DNA of 64,000 nucleotides, taken from positions 1 to 64,000 of the forward strand of contig NW_026292692.1 of NCBI RefSeq assembly GCF_023091745.1, read 5' to 3'. This stretch comes from Budorcas taxicolor (taxonomy: Eukaryota > Chordata > Mammalia > Artiodactyla > Bovidae). The translations under genes were made by a program, and so were the position numbers. The notes beneath the pieces are model-generated. The model had not been told where the DNA came from, searched no databases, and saw only the letters and a program-made list of their open reading frames with translations. This document shows positions 24,937-37,134 of this stretch, piece by piece; the stretch's first letter is position 1; every line of letters starts with the position of its first letter.

Positions 24937-25752
24937 TTGGTGCAAATCAAGAAGTTCCCCGACATACCCGTCTCCACTCGAGGGGAATCACGAGGGTCCC
25001 GCCCACATCCAGAGGAGCCCCGTTTCCGCCTCGTAGCTCGAGATGAGGGATCCTTTCCCTGCTTCGTCGGGAAAGAGTTCCCGGCGTTCCCCTCGCATCT
25101 CAAGAGGAGGCCCTCTCAACAGGAACGGCGAGAGGAACTCCAGGGTCGTGCCACCATTCCAAGAGTCCCCCAGATGTCTCAGTCCATTCCAGAGGAACCT
25201 CTTTTCCCTTCACCCGCTCGTCTTTCACGCCGAGGATCGACTCACACCAAGGTGGCACGTGGCACAGCCCTGTGGGAAAGCCTCGTGGGAAAGCCTCGAG
25301 GGACAGCCTCGAGGGAAAGCCACAGATCCCTTGATCCACGTGACAGGAAGCGTGACACTACTGCTGCAGCTCGGGAGGAAAGCGCACGTGCATGCCCCCA
25401 CTCGAGACGAGGCCTGACTCCCCTGGGGAGACTCAGAAGCACCCCAAGATCCATGGCAACACTGGAGAGGAATCCTCAGGTTCCGGCCCCGACTCCACAC
25501 AAGGACTGAGGCCCCGGCATGGACGGGAGAGGAATTCCGATTGGCCCCCTAGCAACTCGCATGGGGACTGGCCTTTCCTGAGGCCACCAGAGCGGGTCCC
25601 TGAGGTCCCCGTCGTAACTCGAGAAGACCTGCCGCAACTCGACAAAATCCATAAGGATCTCCCCTCCAGGCGAGATGAGGCCCATTTCTGCTGAGGCGTC
25701 TTGAGGCTGATCACATCTCACCTCTGGAACTTCGAAAGGCTCCTTCACACCC
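24937..25752 (+). repeat. Satellite unit U31, class F, 816 bp
   Basis: F left part, then D-like CACCCGCTCG and the D tail CATAAGGATC. Private GAATTCCGATTGG near 25,533. It looks like an F-D crossover product placed before another E. Confidence 0.92.
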
Positions 25753-26555
25753 TTGGTGCAAATCAAGAAGTTCCCCGACATAGCCGTCTCCACTCGAGAG
25801 GAATCACGAGGGTCCCGCCCACATCCAGAGGAGCCCCGTTTCCGCCTCGTAGCTCGAGATGAGGGATCCTTTCCCTGCTTCTTCGGGAAAGAGTTCCCGG
25901 CGTTCCCGTCGCATCTCAAGAGGAGGCCCTCTCAACAGGAACGGCGAGAGGAACTCCAGGGTCGTGCCACCATTCCAAGAGTCCCCCAGATGTCTCAGTC
26001 CATTCCAGAGGAACCTCTTTTCCCTTCACCGGCTCGTCTTTCACGCCGAGGACCGACTCACACCAAGGTGGCACGTGGCACAGCACTGTGGGAAAGCCTC
26101 GTGGGAAAGCCTAGAGGGAAAGCCACAGATCCCTTGATCCACGTGACAGTAAGTATGACACTACTGCTGCAGCTCGGGAGGAAAGCTCACGTGCATGCCC
26201 CCACTCGAGACGCCGCCTGACTCCCCTGGGGACACTCAGAAGCTCCCCAAGATCCATGGCAACACTGGAGAGGAATCCTCAGGTTCCGGCCCCGACTCCA
26301 CACAAGGACTGAGGCCGCGGCATGGACGGGAGAGGAATCCCGAAAGGTCCCCTAGCACCTCGCATGGGGACTGGCCTTTCCTGAGGCCACCAGAGCGGGT
26401 CCCTGAGGTCCCCGTCGTAACTCGAGAAGACCTGCCGCAACTCGAGAAAATCCAGGAGGTTCTCCCCTCCAGGCGAGATGAGGCCCATTTCCGCTGAGGC
26501 GTCTCGAGGCTGATCACACCTCACCTCTGGAACTTCGAAAGGGTCCTTCACACCC
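25753..26555 (+). repeat. Satellite unit U32, class E, 803 bp, 13 bp deletion
   Basis: Second E unit of copy 1. Private CAGTAAGTATGAC; CCTAGAGGG shared with U37. The tail changes to GCGGCATGG and CCCGAAAGG, which normally precede T. Confidence 0.93.
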
Positions 26556-27371
26556 TTGGTGTAAATCAAGAAGTTCCCCGACCTAGCCGTCTCCACTCGA
26601 GAGGAATCACGAGGGTCCCGCCCACATCCAGAGGAGCCCCGTTTCCGCCTCGTAGCTCGAGATGAGGGATCCTTTCCCTGCTTCGTCGGGAAAGAGTTCC
26701 CGGCGTTCCCGTCGCATCTCAAGAGGAGGCCCTCTCAACAGGAACAGCGAGAGGAACTCCAGGGTCGTGCCACCATTCCAAGAGTCCCCCAGATGTCTCA
26801 GTCCGTTCCAGAGGAACCTCTTTTCCCTTCACCGGCTCGTCTTTCACGCCGAGTATCGACTCACACCAAGGTGGCACGTGGCACAGCCCTGTGGGAAAGC
26901 CTCGTGGGAAAGCCTCGAGGGACAGCCTCGAGGGAAAGCCACAGATCCCTTGATCCACGTGACAGGAAGCGTGACACTACTGCTGCAGCTCGGGAGGAAA
27001 GCGCAGGTGCGTGCCCCCACTCGAGACGATGCCTGACTCCCCTGGGGAGACTCAGAAGCACCCCAAGATCCATGGCAACACTGGAGAGGAATCCTCAGGT
27101 TCCGGCCCCGACTCCACACAAGGTCTTAGGCCCCGGCCTCGACGGGAGAGGAATCCCGAGAGGGCCCCTAGCAACTCGCATGGGGACTGGCCTTTCCTGA
27201 GGCCACCAGAGCGGGTCCCTGAGATCCCCGTCGTAACTCGAGAAGACCTGCCGCAACTCGAGAAAATCCAGGAGGTTCTCCCCTCCAGGCGAGATGAGGC
27301 CCATTTCCGCTGAGGCGTCTCGAGGCTGATCACACCTCACCTCTGGAACTTCGAAAGGGTCCTTCACACCC
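26556..27371 (+). repeat. Satellite unit U33, class T, 816 bp
   Basis: T marks; 5,673 bp from U26. Private GAGTATCGAC near 26,851. Confidence 0.92.
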
Positions 27372-28187
27372 TTGCTGCAAATCAAGAAGTTCCCCGACCT
27401 AGCCGTCTCCACTCGAGAGGAATCACGAGGGTCCCGCCCACATCCAGAGGAGCCCCGTTTCCGCCTCGTAGCTCGAGATGAGGGATCCTTTCCCTGCTTC
27501 GTCGGGAAAGAGTTCCCGGCGTTCCCGTCGCATCTCAAGAGGAGGCCCTCTCAACAGGAACGGCGAGAGGTACTCCAGGGTCGTGCCACCATTCCAAGAG
27601 TCCCCCAGATGTCTCAGTCCATTCCAGAGGAACCTCTTTTCCCTTCACCGGCTCGTCTTTCACGCCGAGGTTCGACTCACACCAGGGTGGCACGTGGCAG
27701 AGACCTGTGGGAAAGCCTCGTGGGAAAGCCTCGAGAGACAGCCTCGAGGGAAAGCCACAGATCCCTTGATCCACGTGACAGGAAGCGTGACACTACTGCT
27801 GCAGCTCGGGAGGAAAGCGCACGTGCATGCCCCCACTCGAGACGAGGCCTGACTCCCCTGGGGAGACTCAGAAGCACCCCAAGATCCATGGCAACACTGG
27901 AGAGGAATCCTCAGGTTCCGGCCCCGACTCCACACAAGGACTGAGGCCCCGGCATGGACGGGAGAGGAATCCCGAGAGGTCCCCTAGCAACTCGCATGGG
28001 GAATGGCCTTTCCTGAGGCCACCAGAGCGGGTCCCTGAGGTCCCCGTCGTAACTCGAGAAGACCTGCCGCAACTCGAGAAAATCCAGGAGGTTCTCCCCT
28101 CCAGGCGAGATGAGGCCCATTTCCGCTGAGGCGTCTCGAGGCTGATCACACCTCACTTCTGGAACTTCGAAAGGCTCCTTCACACCC
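27372..28187 (+). repeat. Satellite unit U34, class B, 816 bp
   Basis: GGTTCGACTC at 27,669 and CGAGAGACAGCC; sister of U27. Right part also aligns with U53 at 15,449 bp. Confidence 0.92.
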
Positions 28188-28990
28188 TTGGTGCAAATCA
28201 AGAAGTTCCCCGACATAGCCGTCTCCACTCGAGAGGAATCACGAGGGTCCCGCCCACATCCAGAGGAGCCCCGTTTCAGCCTCGTAGCTCGAGATGAGGG
28301 ATCCTTTCCCTGCTTCGTCGGGAAAGAGTTCCCGGCGTTCCCGTCGCATCTCAAGAGGAGGCCCTCTCAACAGGAACGGAGAGAGGAACTCCAGGGTCGT
28401 GCCACCATTCCAAGAGTCCCCCAGATGTCTCAGTCCATTCCAGAGGAACCTCTTTTCCCTTCACTGGCTCGTCTTTCACGCCGAGGACCGACTCACACCA
28501 AGGTGGCACGTGGCACAGCACTGTGGGAAAGCCTCGTGGGAAAGCCTCGAGGGAAAGCCACAGATCCCTTGATCCACGTGACAGGAAGCGTGACACTACT
28601 GCTGCAGCTCGGGAGGAAAGCTCACGTGCATGTCCCCACTCGAGCCGCCGCCTGACTCCCCTGGGGACACTCTGAAGCTCCCCAAGATCCATGGCAACAC
28701 TGGAGAGGAATCCTCAGGTTCCGGCCCCGAATCCACACAAGGACTGAGGCCCCGGCATGGACGGGAGAGGAATCCCGAGAGGCCCCATATCAACTCGCAT
28801 GGGGACTGGCCTTTCCTGAGGCCACCAGAGCGGGTCCCTGAGGTCCCCGTCGTAACTCGAGAAGACCTGCCGCAACTCGAGAAAATCCAGGAGGTTCTCC
28901 CCTACAGGCGAGATGAGGCCCATTTCCGCTGAGGCGTCTCGAGGCTGATCACACCTCACCTCTGGAACTTCGAAAGGCTCCTTCACACCC
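28188..28990 (+). repeat. Satellite unit U35, class C, 803 bp, 13 bp deletion
   Basis: CTCGAGCCGCC as in U28; counterpart of U54 at 15,449 bp. Confidence 0.93.
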
Positions 28991-29806
28991 TTGGTGCAAA
29001 TCAAGAAGTTCCCCGACATACCCGTCTCCACTCGAGAGGAATCACGAGGGTCCCGCCCACATCCAGAGGAGCCCCGTTTCAGCCTCGTAGCTCGAGATCA
29101 GGGATCCTTTCCCTGCTTCGTCGGGAAAGAGTTCCCGGCGTTCCCGTCGCATCTCAAGAGGAGGCCCTCTCAACAGGAACGGCGAGAGGAACTCCAGGGT
29201 CGTGCCACCATTCCAAGAGTCCCCCAGATGTCTCAGTCCATTCCAGAGGAACCTCTTTTCCCTTCACCCGCTCGTCTTTCACGCCGAGGATCGACTCACA
29301 CCAAGGTGGCACGTGGCACAGCCCTGTGGGAAAGCCTCGTGGGAAAGCCTCGAGGGACAGCCTCGAGGGAAAGCCACAGATCCCTTGATCCACGTGACAG
29401 GAAGCGTGACACTACTGCTGCAGCTCGGGAGGAAAGCGCACGTGCATGCCCCCACTCGAGACGAGGCCTGACTCCCCTGGGGAGACTCAGAAGCACCCCA
29501 AGATCCATGGCAACACTGGAGAGGAATCCTCAGGTTCCGGCCCCGACTCCACACAAGGACTGAGGCCCCGGCATGGACGGGAGAGGAATTCCGAGAGGCC
29601 CCCTAGCAACTCGCATGGGGACTGGCCTTTCCTGAGGCCACCAGAGCGGGTCCCTGAGGTCCCCGTCGTAACTCGAGAAGACCTGCCGCAACTCGACAAA
29701 ATCCATAAGGATCTCCCCTCCAGGCGAGATGAGGCCCATTTCTGCTGAGGCGTCTTGAGGCTGATCACATCTCACCTCTGGAACTTCGAAAGGCTCCTTC
29801 ACACCC
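28991..29806 (+). repeat. Satellite unit U36, class D, 816 bp
   Basis: GATCAGGG, CACCCGCTCG and the CATAAGGATC tail; counterpart of U55 at 15,449 bp. Confidence 0.92.
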
Positions 29807-30609
29807 TTGGTGCAAATCAAGAAGTTCCCCGACATAGCCGTCTCCACTCGAGAGGAATCACGAGGGTCCCGCCCACATCCAGAGGAGCCCCGTTTCCGCC
29901 TCGTAGCTCGAGATGAGGGATCCTTTCCCTGCTTCTTCGGGAAAGAGTTCCCGGCGTTCCCGTCGCATCTCAAGAGGAGGCCCTCTCAACAGGAACGGCG
30001 AGAGGAACTCCAGGGTCGTGCCACCATTCCAAGAGTCCCCCAGATGTCTCAGTCCATTCCAGAGGAACCTCTTTTCCCTTCACCGGCTCGTCTTTCACGC
30101 CGAGGACCGACTCACACCAAGGTGGCACGTGGCACAGCACTGTGGGAAAGCCTCGTGGGAAAGCCTAGAGGGAAAGCCACAGATCCCTTGATCCACGTGA
30201 CAGTAAGTGTGACACTACTGCTGCAGCTCGGGAGGAAAGCTCACGTGCATGCCCCCACTCGAGACGCCGCCTGACTCCCCTGGGGACACTCAGAAGCTCC
30301 CCAAGATCCATGGCAACACTGGAGAGGAATCCTCAGGTTCCGGCCCCGACTCCACACAAGGACTGAGGCCCTGGCATGGACGGGAGAGGAATCCCGAGAG
30401 GCCCCCTATCAACTCGCATGGGGACTGGCCTTTCCTGAGGCCACCAGAGCGGGTCCCTGAGGTCCGCGTCGTAACTCGAGAAGACCTGCCGCAACTCGAC
30501 AAAATCCAGGAGGTTCTCCCCTCCCGCCGAGATGAGGCCCATTTCCGCTGAGGCGTCTCGAGGCTGATCACACCTCACCTCTGGAACTTCGAAAGGCTCC
30601 TTCACACCC
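29807..30609 (+). repeat. Satellite unit U37, class E, 803 bp, 13 bp deletion
   Basis: CTTCTTCGGG; CCTAGAGGG shared with U32. Private GGCCCTGGCATGG near 30,368. Counterpart of U56. Confidence 0.93.
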
Positions 30610-31424
30610 TTGGTGCAAATCAAGAAGTTCCCCGACATACCCGTCTCCACTCGAGGGGAATCACGAGGGTCCCGCCCACATCCAGAGGAGCCCCGTTTCC
30701 GCCTCGTAGCTCGAGATGAGGGATCCTTTCCCTGCTTCGTCGGGAAAGAGTTCCCGGCGATCCCCTCGCATCTCAAGAGGAGGCCCTCTCAACAGGAACG
30801 GCGAGAGGAACTCCAGGGTCGTGCCACCATTCCAAGAGTCCCCCAGATGTCTCAGTCCATTCCAGAGGAAACTTTTTCCCTTCACCGGCTCGTCTTTCAC
30901 GCCGAGGATCGACTCACACCAGGGTGGCACGTGGCAGAGCCCTGTGGGAAAGCCTCGTGGGAAAGCCTCGAGGGACAGCCTCGAGGGAAAGCCACAGATC
31001 CCTTGATCCACGTGACAGGAAGCGTGACACTACTGCTGCAGCTCGGGAGGAAAGCGCACGTGCCTGCCCCCACTCGAGACGAGGCCTGACTCCCCTGGGG
31101 AGACTCAGAAGCACCCCAAGATCCATGGCAACACTGGAGAGGAATCCTCAGGTTCCGGCCCCGACTCCACACAAGGACTGAGGCCCCGGCATGGACGGGA
31201 GAGGAATCCCGAGAGGTCCCCTAGCAACTCGCATGGGGACTGGCCTTTCCTGAGGCCACCAGAGCGGGTCCCTGAGGTCCCCGTCGTAACTCGAGAAGAC
31301 CTGCCGCAACTCGAGAAAATCCAGGAGGTTCTCCCCTCCAGGCGAGAGGAGGCCCATTTCCGCTGAGGCGTCTCGAGGCTGATCACACCTCACATCTGGA
31401 ACTTCGAAAGGGTCCTTCACACCC
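30610..31424 (+). repeat. Satellite unit U38, class F, 815 bp
   Basis: F marks with GGAAACTTTTTCCC. Private GGCGATCCCC and GTGCCTGCC. Tail GGCGAGAGGAGG and CACATCTGG are shared with U57. Confidence 0.92.
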
Positions 31425-32240
31425 TTGGTGCAAATCAAGAAGTTCCCCGACATACCCGTCTCCACTCGAGAGGAATCACGAGGGTCCCGCCCACATCCAG
31501 AGGAGCCCCGTTTCCGCCTCGTAGCTCGAGATGAGGGATGCTTTCCCTGCTTCGTCGGGAAAGAGTTCCCGGTGTTTCCGTCGCATCTCAAGAGGAGGCC
31601 GTCTCAACAGGAACGGCGAGAGGAACTCCAAGGTCGTGCCACCATTCCAAGAGTCCCCCAGATGTTTCAGTCCATTCCAGAGGAAACTCTTTTCCCTTCA
31701 CCGCCTCGTCTTTCACGCCGAGGATCGACTCACACCCGGGTGGCACGTGGCACAGCCCTATGGGAAAGCCTCGTGGGAAAGCCTCGAGGGACAGCCTAGA
31801 GGGAAAGCCACAGATCCCTTGATCCAGGTGACAGGAAGCGTGACACTACTGCTGCAGCTCGGGAGGAAAGCGCACGTGCATGCCCCCACTCGAGACGAGA
31901 CCTGAGTCCCCTGGGAAGACTCAGAAGCACCCCAAGATCCATGGCAACACTGGAGAGGAATCCTCAGGTTCCGGCCCCGACTCCACACAAGGACTGAGGC
32001 CGCGGCATGGACGGGAGAGGAATCCCGAAAGGTCCCCTAGCACCTCGCATGGGGACTGGCCTTTCCTGAGGCCACCAGAGCGGGTCCCTGAGGTCCCCGT
32101 CGTAACTCGAGAAGACCTGCCGCAACTCGAGAAAATCCAGGAGGTTCTCCCCTCCAGGCGAGATGAGGCCCATTTCCGCTGAGGCGTCTCGAGGCTGATC
32201 ACACCTCACCTCTGGAACTTCGAAAGGGTCCTTCACACCC
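31425..32240 (+). repeat. Satellite unit U39, class G, 816 bp
   Basis: GGGATGCTTTCC, GAGGCCGTCTC, CTCCAAGGTCG, GATGTTTCAG, CCCGGGTGG, CCAGGTGAC. Private GGTGTTTCC near 31,572. Confidence 0.92.
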
Positions 32241-33056
32241 TTGGTGTAAATCAAGAAGTTCCCCGACCTAGCCGTCTCCACTCGAGAGGAATCACGAGGG
32301 TCCCGCCCACATCCAGAGGAGCCCCGTTTCCGCCTCGTAGCTCGAGATGAGGGATCCTTTCCCTGCTTCGTCGGGAAAGAGTTCCCGGCGTTCCCGTCGC
32401 ATCTCAAGAGGAGGCCCTCTCAACAGGAACAGCGAGAGGAACTCCAGGGTCGTGCCACCATTCCAAGAGTCCCCCAGATGTCTCAGTCCGTTCCAGAGGA
32501 ACCTCTTTTCCCTTCACCGGCTCGTCTTTCACGCCGAGGATCGACTCACACCAAGGTGGCACGTGGCACAGCCCTGTGGGAAAGCCTCGTGGGAAAGCCT
32601 CGAGGGACAGCCTCGAGGGAAAGCCACAGATCCCTTGATCCACGTGACAGGAAGCGTGACACTACTGCTGCAGCTCGGGAGGAAAGCGCAGGTGCGTGCC
32701 CCCACTCGAGACGATGCCTGACTCCCCTGGGGAGACTCAGAAGCACCCCAAGATCCATGGCAACACTGGAGAGGAATCCTCAGGTTCCGGCCCCGACTCC
32801 ACACAAGGTCTTAGGCCCCGGCCTCGACGGGAGAGGAATCCCGAGAGGGCCCCTAGCAACTCGCATGGGGACTGGCCTTTCCTGAGGCCACCAGAGCGGG
32901 TCCCTGAGATCCCCGTCGTAACTCGAGAAGACCTGCCGCAACTCGAGAAAATCCAGGAGGTTCTCCCCTCCAGGCGAGATGAGGCCCATTTCCGCTGAGG
33001 CGTCTCGAGGCTGATCACACCTCACCTCTGGAACTTCGAAAGGGTCCTTCACACCC
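32241..33056 (+). repeat. Satellite unit U40, class T, 816 bp
   Basis: T marks with the GACGATGCCTG and GGTCTTAGG tail; near-copy of U26 and U33. Confidence 0.92.
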
Positions 33057-33871
33057 TTGCTGCAAATCAAGAAGTTCCCCGACCTAGCCGTCTCCACTCG
33101 AGAGGAATCACGAGGGTCCCGCCCACATCCAGAGGAGCCCCGTTTCCGCTTCGTAGCTCGAGATGAGGAATCCTTTCCCTGCTTCGTCGGGAAAGAGTTC
33201 CCGGCGTTCCCGTCGCATCTCAAGAGGAGGCCCTCTCAACAGGAACGGCGAGAGGAACTCCAGGGTCGTGCCACCATTCCAAGAGCCCCCAGATGTCTCA
33301 GTCCATTCCAGAGGAACCTCTTTTCCCTTCACCGGCTCGTCTTTCACGCCGAGGATCGACTCACACCAAGGTGGCACGTGGCACAGCCCTGTGAGAAAGC
33401 CTCGTGGGAAAGCCTCGAGGGACAGCCTCGAGGGAAAGCCACAGATCCCTTGATCCACGTGACAGGAAGCGTGACACTACTGCTGCAGCTCGGGAGGAAA
33501 GCGCACGTGCATGCCCCCACTCGAGACGAGGCCTGACTCCCCTGGGGAGACTCAGAAGCACCCCAAGATCCATGGCAACACTGGAGAGGAATCCTCAGGT
33601 TCCGGCCCCGAATCCACACAAGGACTGAGGCCCCGGCATGGACGGGAGAGGAATCCCGAGAGGTCCCCTAGCAACTCGCATGGGGACTGGCCTTTCCTGA
33701 GGCCACCAGAGCGGGTCCCTGAGGTCCCCGTCGTAACTCGAGAAGACCTGCCGCAACTCGACAAAATCCAGGAGGTTCTCCCCTCCCGCCGAGATGAGGC
33801 CCATTTCCGCTGAGGCGTCTCGAGGCTGATCACACCTCACCTCTGGAACTTCGAAAGGCTCCTTCACACCC
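33057..33871 (+). repeat. Satellite unit U41, class H, 815 bp
   Basis: TTGCTG, CCGCTTCG, GATGAGGAATCC and AAGAGCCCCC, without the 13 bp deletion of U20. CTGTGAGAAAGCC is shared only with U60. Confidence 0.92.
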
Positions 33872-34686
33872 TTGGTGCAAATCAAGAAGTTCCCCGACAT
33901 ACCCGTCTCCACTCGAGGGGAATCACGAGGGTCCCGCCCACATCCAGAGGAGCCCCGTTTCCGCCTCGTAGCTCGAGATGAGGGATGCTTTCCCTGCTTC
34001 GTCGGGAAAGAGTTCCCGGCGTTTCCGTCGCATCTCAAGAGGAGGCCGTCTCAACAGGAACGGCGAGAGGAACTCCAAGGTCGTGCCACCATTCCAAGAG
34101 TCCCCCAGATGTTTCAGTCCATTCCAGAGGAAACTCTTTTCCCTTCACCGCCTCGTCTTTCACGCCGAGGATCGACTCACACCCGGGTGGCACGTGGCAC
34201 AGCCCTATGGGAAAGCCTCGTGGGAAGGCCTCGAGGGACAGCCTAGAGGGAAAGCCACAGATCCCTTGATCCAGGTGACAGGAAGCGTGACACTACTGCT
34301 GCAGCTCGGGAGGAAAGCGCACGTGCATGCCCCCACTCGAGACGAGACCTGAGTCCCCTGGGAAGACTCAGAAGCACCCCAAGATCCATGGCAACACTGG
34401 AGAGGAATCCTCAGGTTCCGGCCCCGACTCCACACAAGGACTGAGGCCGCGGCATGGACGGGAGAGGAATCCCGAGAGGTCCCCTAGCACCTCGCATGGG
34501 GACTGGCCTTTCCTGAGGCCACCAGAGCGGGTCCCTGAGGTCCCCGTCGTAACTCGAGAAGACCTGCCGCAACTCGAGAAAATCCAGGAGGTTCTCCCCT
34601 CCAGGCGAGATGAGGCCATTTTCGCTGAGACGTTTCGAGGCTGATCACAACTCACCTCTGGAACTTCGAAAGGGTCCTTCACACCC
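33872..34686 (+). repeat. Satellite unit U42, class G with F left end, 815 bp
   Basis: CTCGAGGGGAATC followed by the G marks. Tail GAGGCCATTTTCGCTGAG is one base short and foreshadows the CCATTTTCTCTGAG tail of domain III. Confidence 0.92.
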
Positions 34687-35502
34687 TTGGTGCAAATCAA
34701 GAAGTTCCCCGACATACTCGTCTCCACTCGATAGGAATCACGAGGGTCCCGCCCACATCCAGAGGAGCCCCGTTTCCGCCTCGTAGCTCGACATGAGGGA
34801 TCCTTTCCCTGCTTCGTCGGGAAAGAGTTCCCGGCGTTCCCGTCGCATCTCAAGAGGAGGCCCTCTAAACACGAACGGCGAGAGGAACTCCAGGGTCGTG
34901 CCACCATTCCAAGAGTCCCCCAGATGTCTCAGTCCATTCCAGAGGAACCGCTTTTCCCTTCACCGGCTCGTCTTTCACGCCGAGGATCGACTCCCACCAA
35001 GGTGGCACGTGGCACAGCCCTGTGGGAAAGCCTCGTGGGAAAGCCTCGAGGGACAGCCTGGAGGGAAAGCCACAGATCCCTTGATCCACGTGACAGGAAC
35101 CGTGACACTGCTGCTTCAGTCCGGGAGGAAAGCGCACGTGCATGCCCCCACTCGAGACGATGCCTGACTCCCCTGTGGAGACTCAGAAGCACCCCAAGGT
35201 CCATGCCAACACTCGAGAGGAATCCTCAGGTTCCGGCCCCGACTCCACACAAGGTCTTAGGCCCCGGCCTCGACGGGAGAGGAATCCCGAGAGGGCCACT
35301 AGCAACTCGCATGGGGACTGGCCTTTCCTGAGGCCACCAGAGCGGGTCCCTGAGATCCCCGTCGTAACTCGAGAAGACCTGCCGCAACTCGAGAAAATCC
35401 AGGAGGTTCTCCCCTCCAGGCGAGATGAGGCCCATTTCCGCTGAGGCGTCTCGAGGCTGATCACACCTCACCTCTGGAACTTCGAAAGGGTCCTTCACAC
35501 CC
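34687..35502 (+). repeat. Satellite unit U43, unclassified (X), 816 bp
   Basis: The most divergent full unit before 46 kb: CTCGATAGGAATC, CTCGACATGAGG, CTCTAAACACG, CCTGGAGGG, CTGCTTCAGTCCGG, GTCCATGCC. Tail reverts to GGTCTTAGG. No close sister in the window. Confidence 0.9.
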
Positions 35503-36318
35503 TTGCTGCAAATCAAGAAGTTCCCCGACCTAGCCGTCTCCACTCGAGAGGAATCACGAGGGTCCCGCCCACATCCAGAGGAGCCCCGTTTCCGATTCGT
35601 AGCTCGAGATGAGGGATCCTTTCCCTGCTTCGTCGGGAAAGAGTTCCCGGCGTTCCCGTCGCATCTCAAGAGGAGGCCCTCTCAACAGGAACGGCGAGAG
35701 GAACTCCAGGGTCGTGCCACCATTCCAGGAGTCCCCTAGATGTCTCAGTCCATTCCAGAGGAACCTCTTTTCCCTTCACCGGCTCGTCTTTCACGCCGAG
35801 GATCGACTCACACCAAGGTGGCACGTGGCACAGCCCTGTGGGAAAGCCTCGTGGGAAAGCCTCGAGGGACAGCCTCGAAGGAAAGCCACAGATCCCTTGA
35901 TCCACGTGACAGGAAGCGTGACACTACTGCGGCAGCTCGGGAGGAAAGCGCACGTGCATGCCCCCACTCGAGACGAGGCGTGACTCCCCTGGGGAGACTC
36001 AGAAGCACCCCAAGATCCATGGCAACACTGGAGAGGAATCCTCAGGTTCCGGCCCCGAATCCACACAAGGACTGAGGCCCCGGCATGGACGGGAGAGGAA
36101 TCCCGAGAGGTCCCCTAGGAACTCGCATGGGGACTGGCCTTTCCTGAGGCCACCAGAGCGGGTCCCTGAGGTCCCCGTCGTAACTCGAGAAGACCTGCCG
36201 CAACTCGAGAAAATCCAGGAGGTTCTCCCCTCCAGGCGAGAGGAGGCCCATTTCCCCTGAGGCGTCTCGAGGCTGATCACACCTCACCTCTGGAACTTCG
36301 AAAGGGTCCTTCACACCC
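35503..36318 (+). repeat. Satellite unit U44, class R, 816 bp
   Basis: CCGATTCGTAGC, the only R unit outside domain III. CTGCGGCAGC and GAGGCGTGAC are shared with U48 at 3,251 bp. Private CAGGAGTCCCCTAG. Confidence 0.92.
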
Positions 36319-37134
36319 TTGGTGCAAATCAAGAAGTTCCCCGACATACCCGTCTCCACTCGAGAGGAATCACGAGGGTCCTGCCCACATCCAGAGGAGC
36401 CCCGTTTCCGCCTCGTAGCTCGAGATGAGGGATGCTTTCCCTGCTTCGTCGGGAAAGAGTTCCCGGCGTTTCCGTCGCATCTCAAGAGGAGGCCGTCTCA
36501 ACAGGAACGGCGAGAGGAACTCCAAGGTCGTGCCACCATTCCAAGAGTCCCCCAGATGTTTCAGTCCATTCCAGAGGAACCTCTTTTCCCTTCACCGGCT
36601 CGTCTTTCACGCCGAGGATCGACTCACACCAAGGTGGCACGTGGCACAGCCCTGTGGGAAAGCCTCGTGGGAAAGCCTCAAGGGACAGCCTCGAGGGAAA
36701 GCCACAGATCCCTTGATCCAGGTGACAGGAAGCGTGACACTACTGCTGCAGCTCGGGAGGAAAGCGCACGTGCATGCCCCCACTCGAGACGAGGCCTGAG
36801 TCCACTGGGAAGACTCAGAAGCACCCCAAGATCCATGGCAACACTGGAGAGCAATCCTCAGATTCCGGCCCCGACTCCACACAAGGACTGAGGCCGCGGC
36901 ATGGACGGGAGAGGAATCCCGAGAGGTCCCCTAGCACCTCGCATGGGGACTGGCCTTTCCTGAGGCCACCAGAGCGGGTCCCTGAGGTCCCCGTCGTAAC
37001 TCGAGAAGACCTGCCGCAACTCGAGAAAATCCAGGAGGTTCTCCCCTCCAGGCGAGATGAGGCCCATTTCCACTGAGGCGTCTCGAGGCTGATCACACCT
37101 CACCTCTGGAACTTCGAAAGGGTCCTTCACACCC
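36319..37134 (+). repeat. Satellite unit U45, class G, 816 bp
   Basis: G marks but CACCGGCTCG instead of CACCGCCTCG. GTCCTGCCC, GAGAGCAATCC and CAGATTCC are shared only with U49, 3,251 bp on. Confidence 0.92.

Larger units (their letters stand above)
20883..26555 (+). repeat. Higher-order repeat copy 1: T-B-C-D-E-F-E (5,673 bp)
   Basis: Seven units U26-U32, four of 816 bp and three of 803 bp, give exactly 5,673 bp. The next T unit starts at 26,556 with the same diagnostic bases (GTGTAAATC, CCGTTCCAGAGG, GAACAGCGAG), and the following B, C, D, E and F units align one to one with those here. Confidence 0.85.
26556..32240 (+). repeat. Higher-order repeat copy 2: T-B-C-D-E-F-G (5,685 bp)
   Basis: U33-U39 repeat the unit order of copy 1, except that the seventh position is a class G unit (GATGTTTCAGTCC) in place of a second E. 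The length is 5,685 bp because that slot is full length (816 bp) and the F unit U38 is one base short. Confidence 0.85.
32241..37134 (+). repeat. Variant higher-order block T-H-G-X-R-G (4,894 bp)
   Basis: U40-U45 lie between two T units. The B-C-D-E-F section found elsewhere is missing; H, G, an odd unit X (U43) and R take its place. It reads as a recombined segment within the domain II order. Confidence 0.75.
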
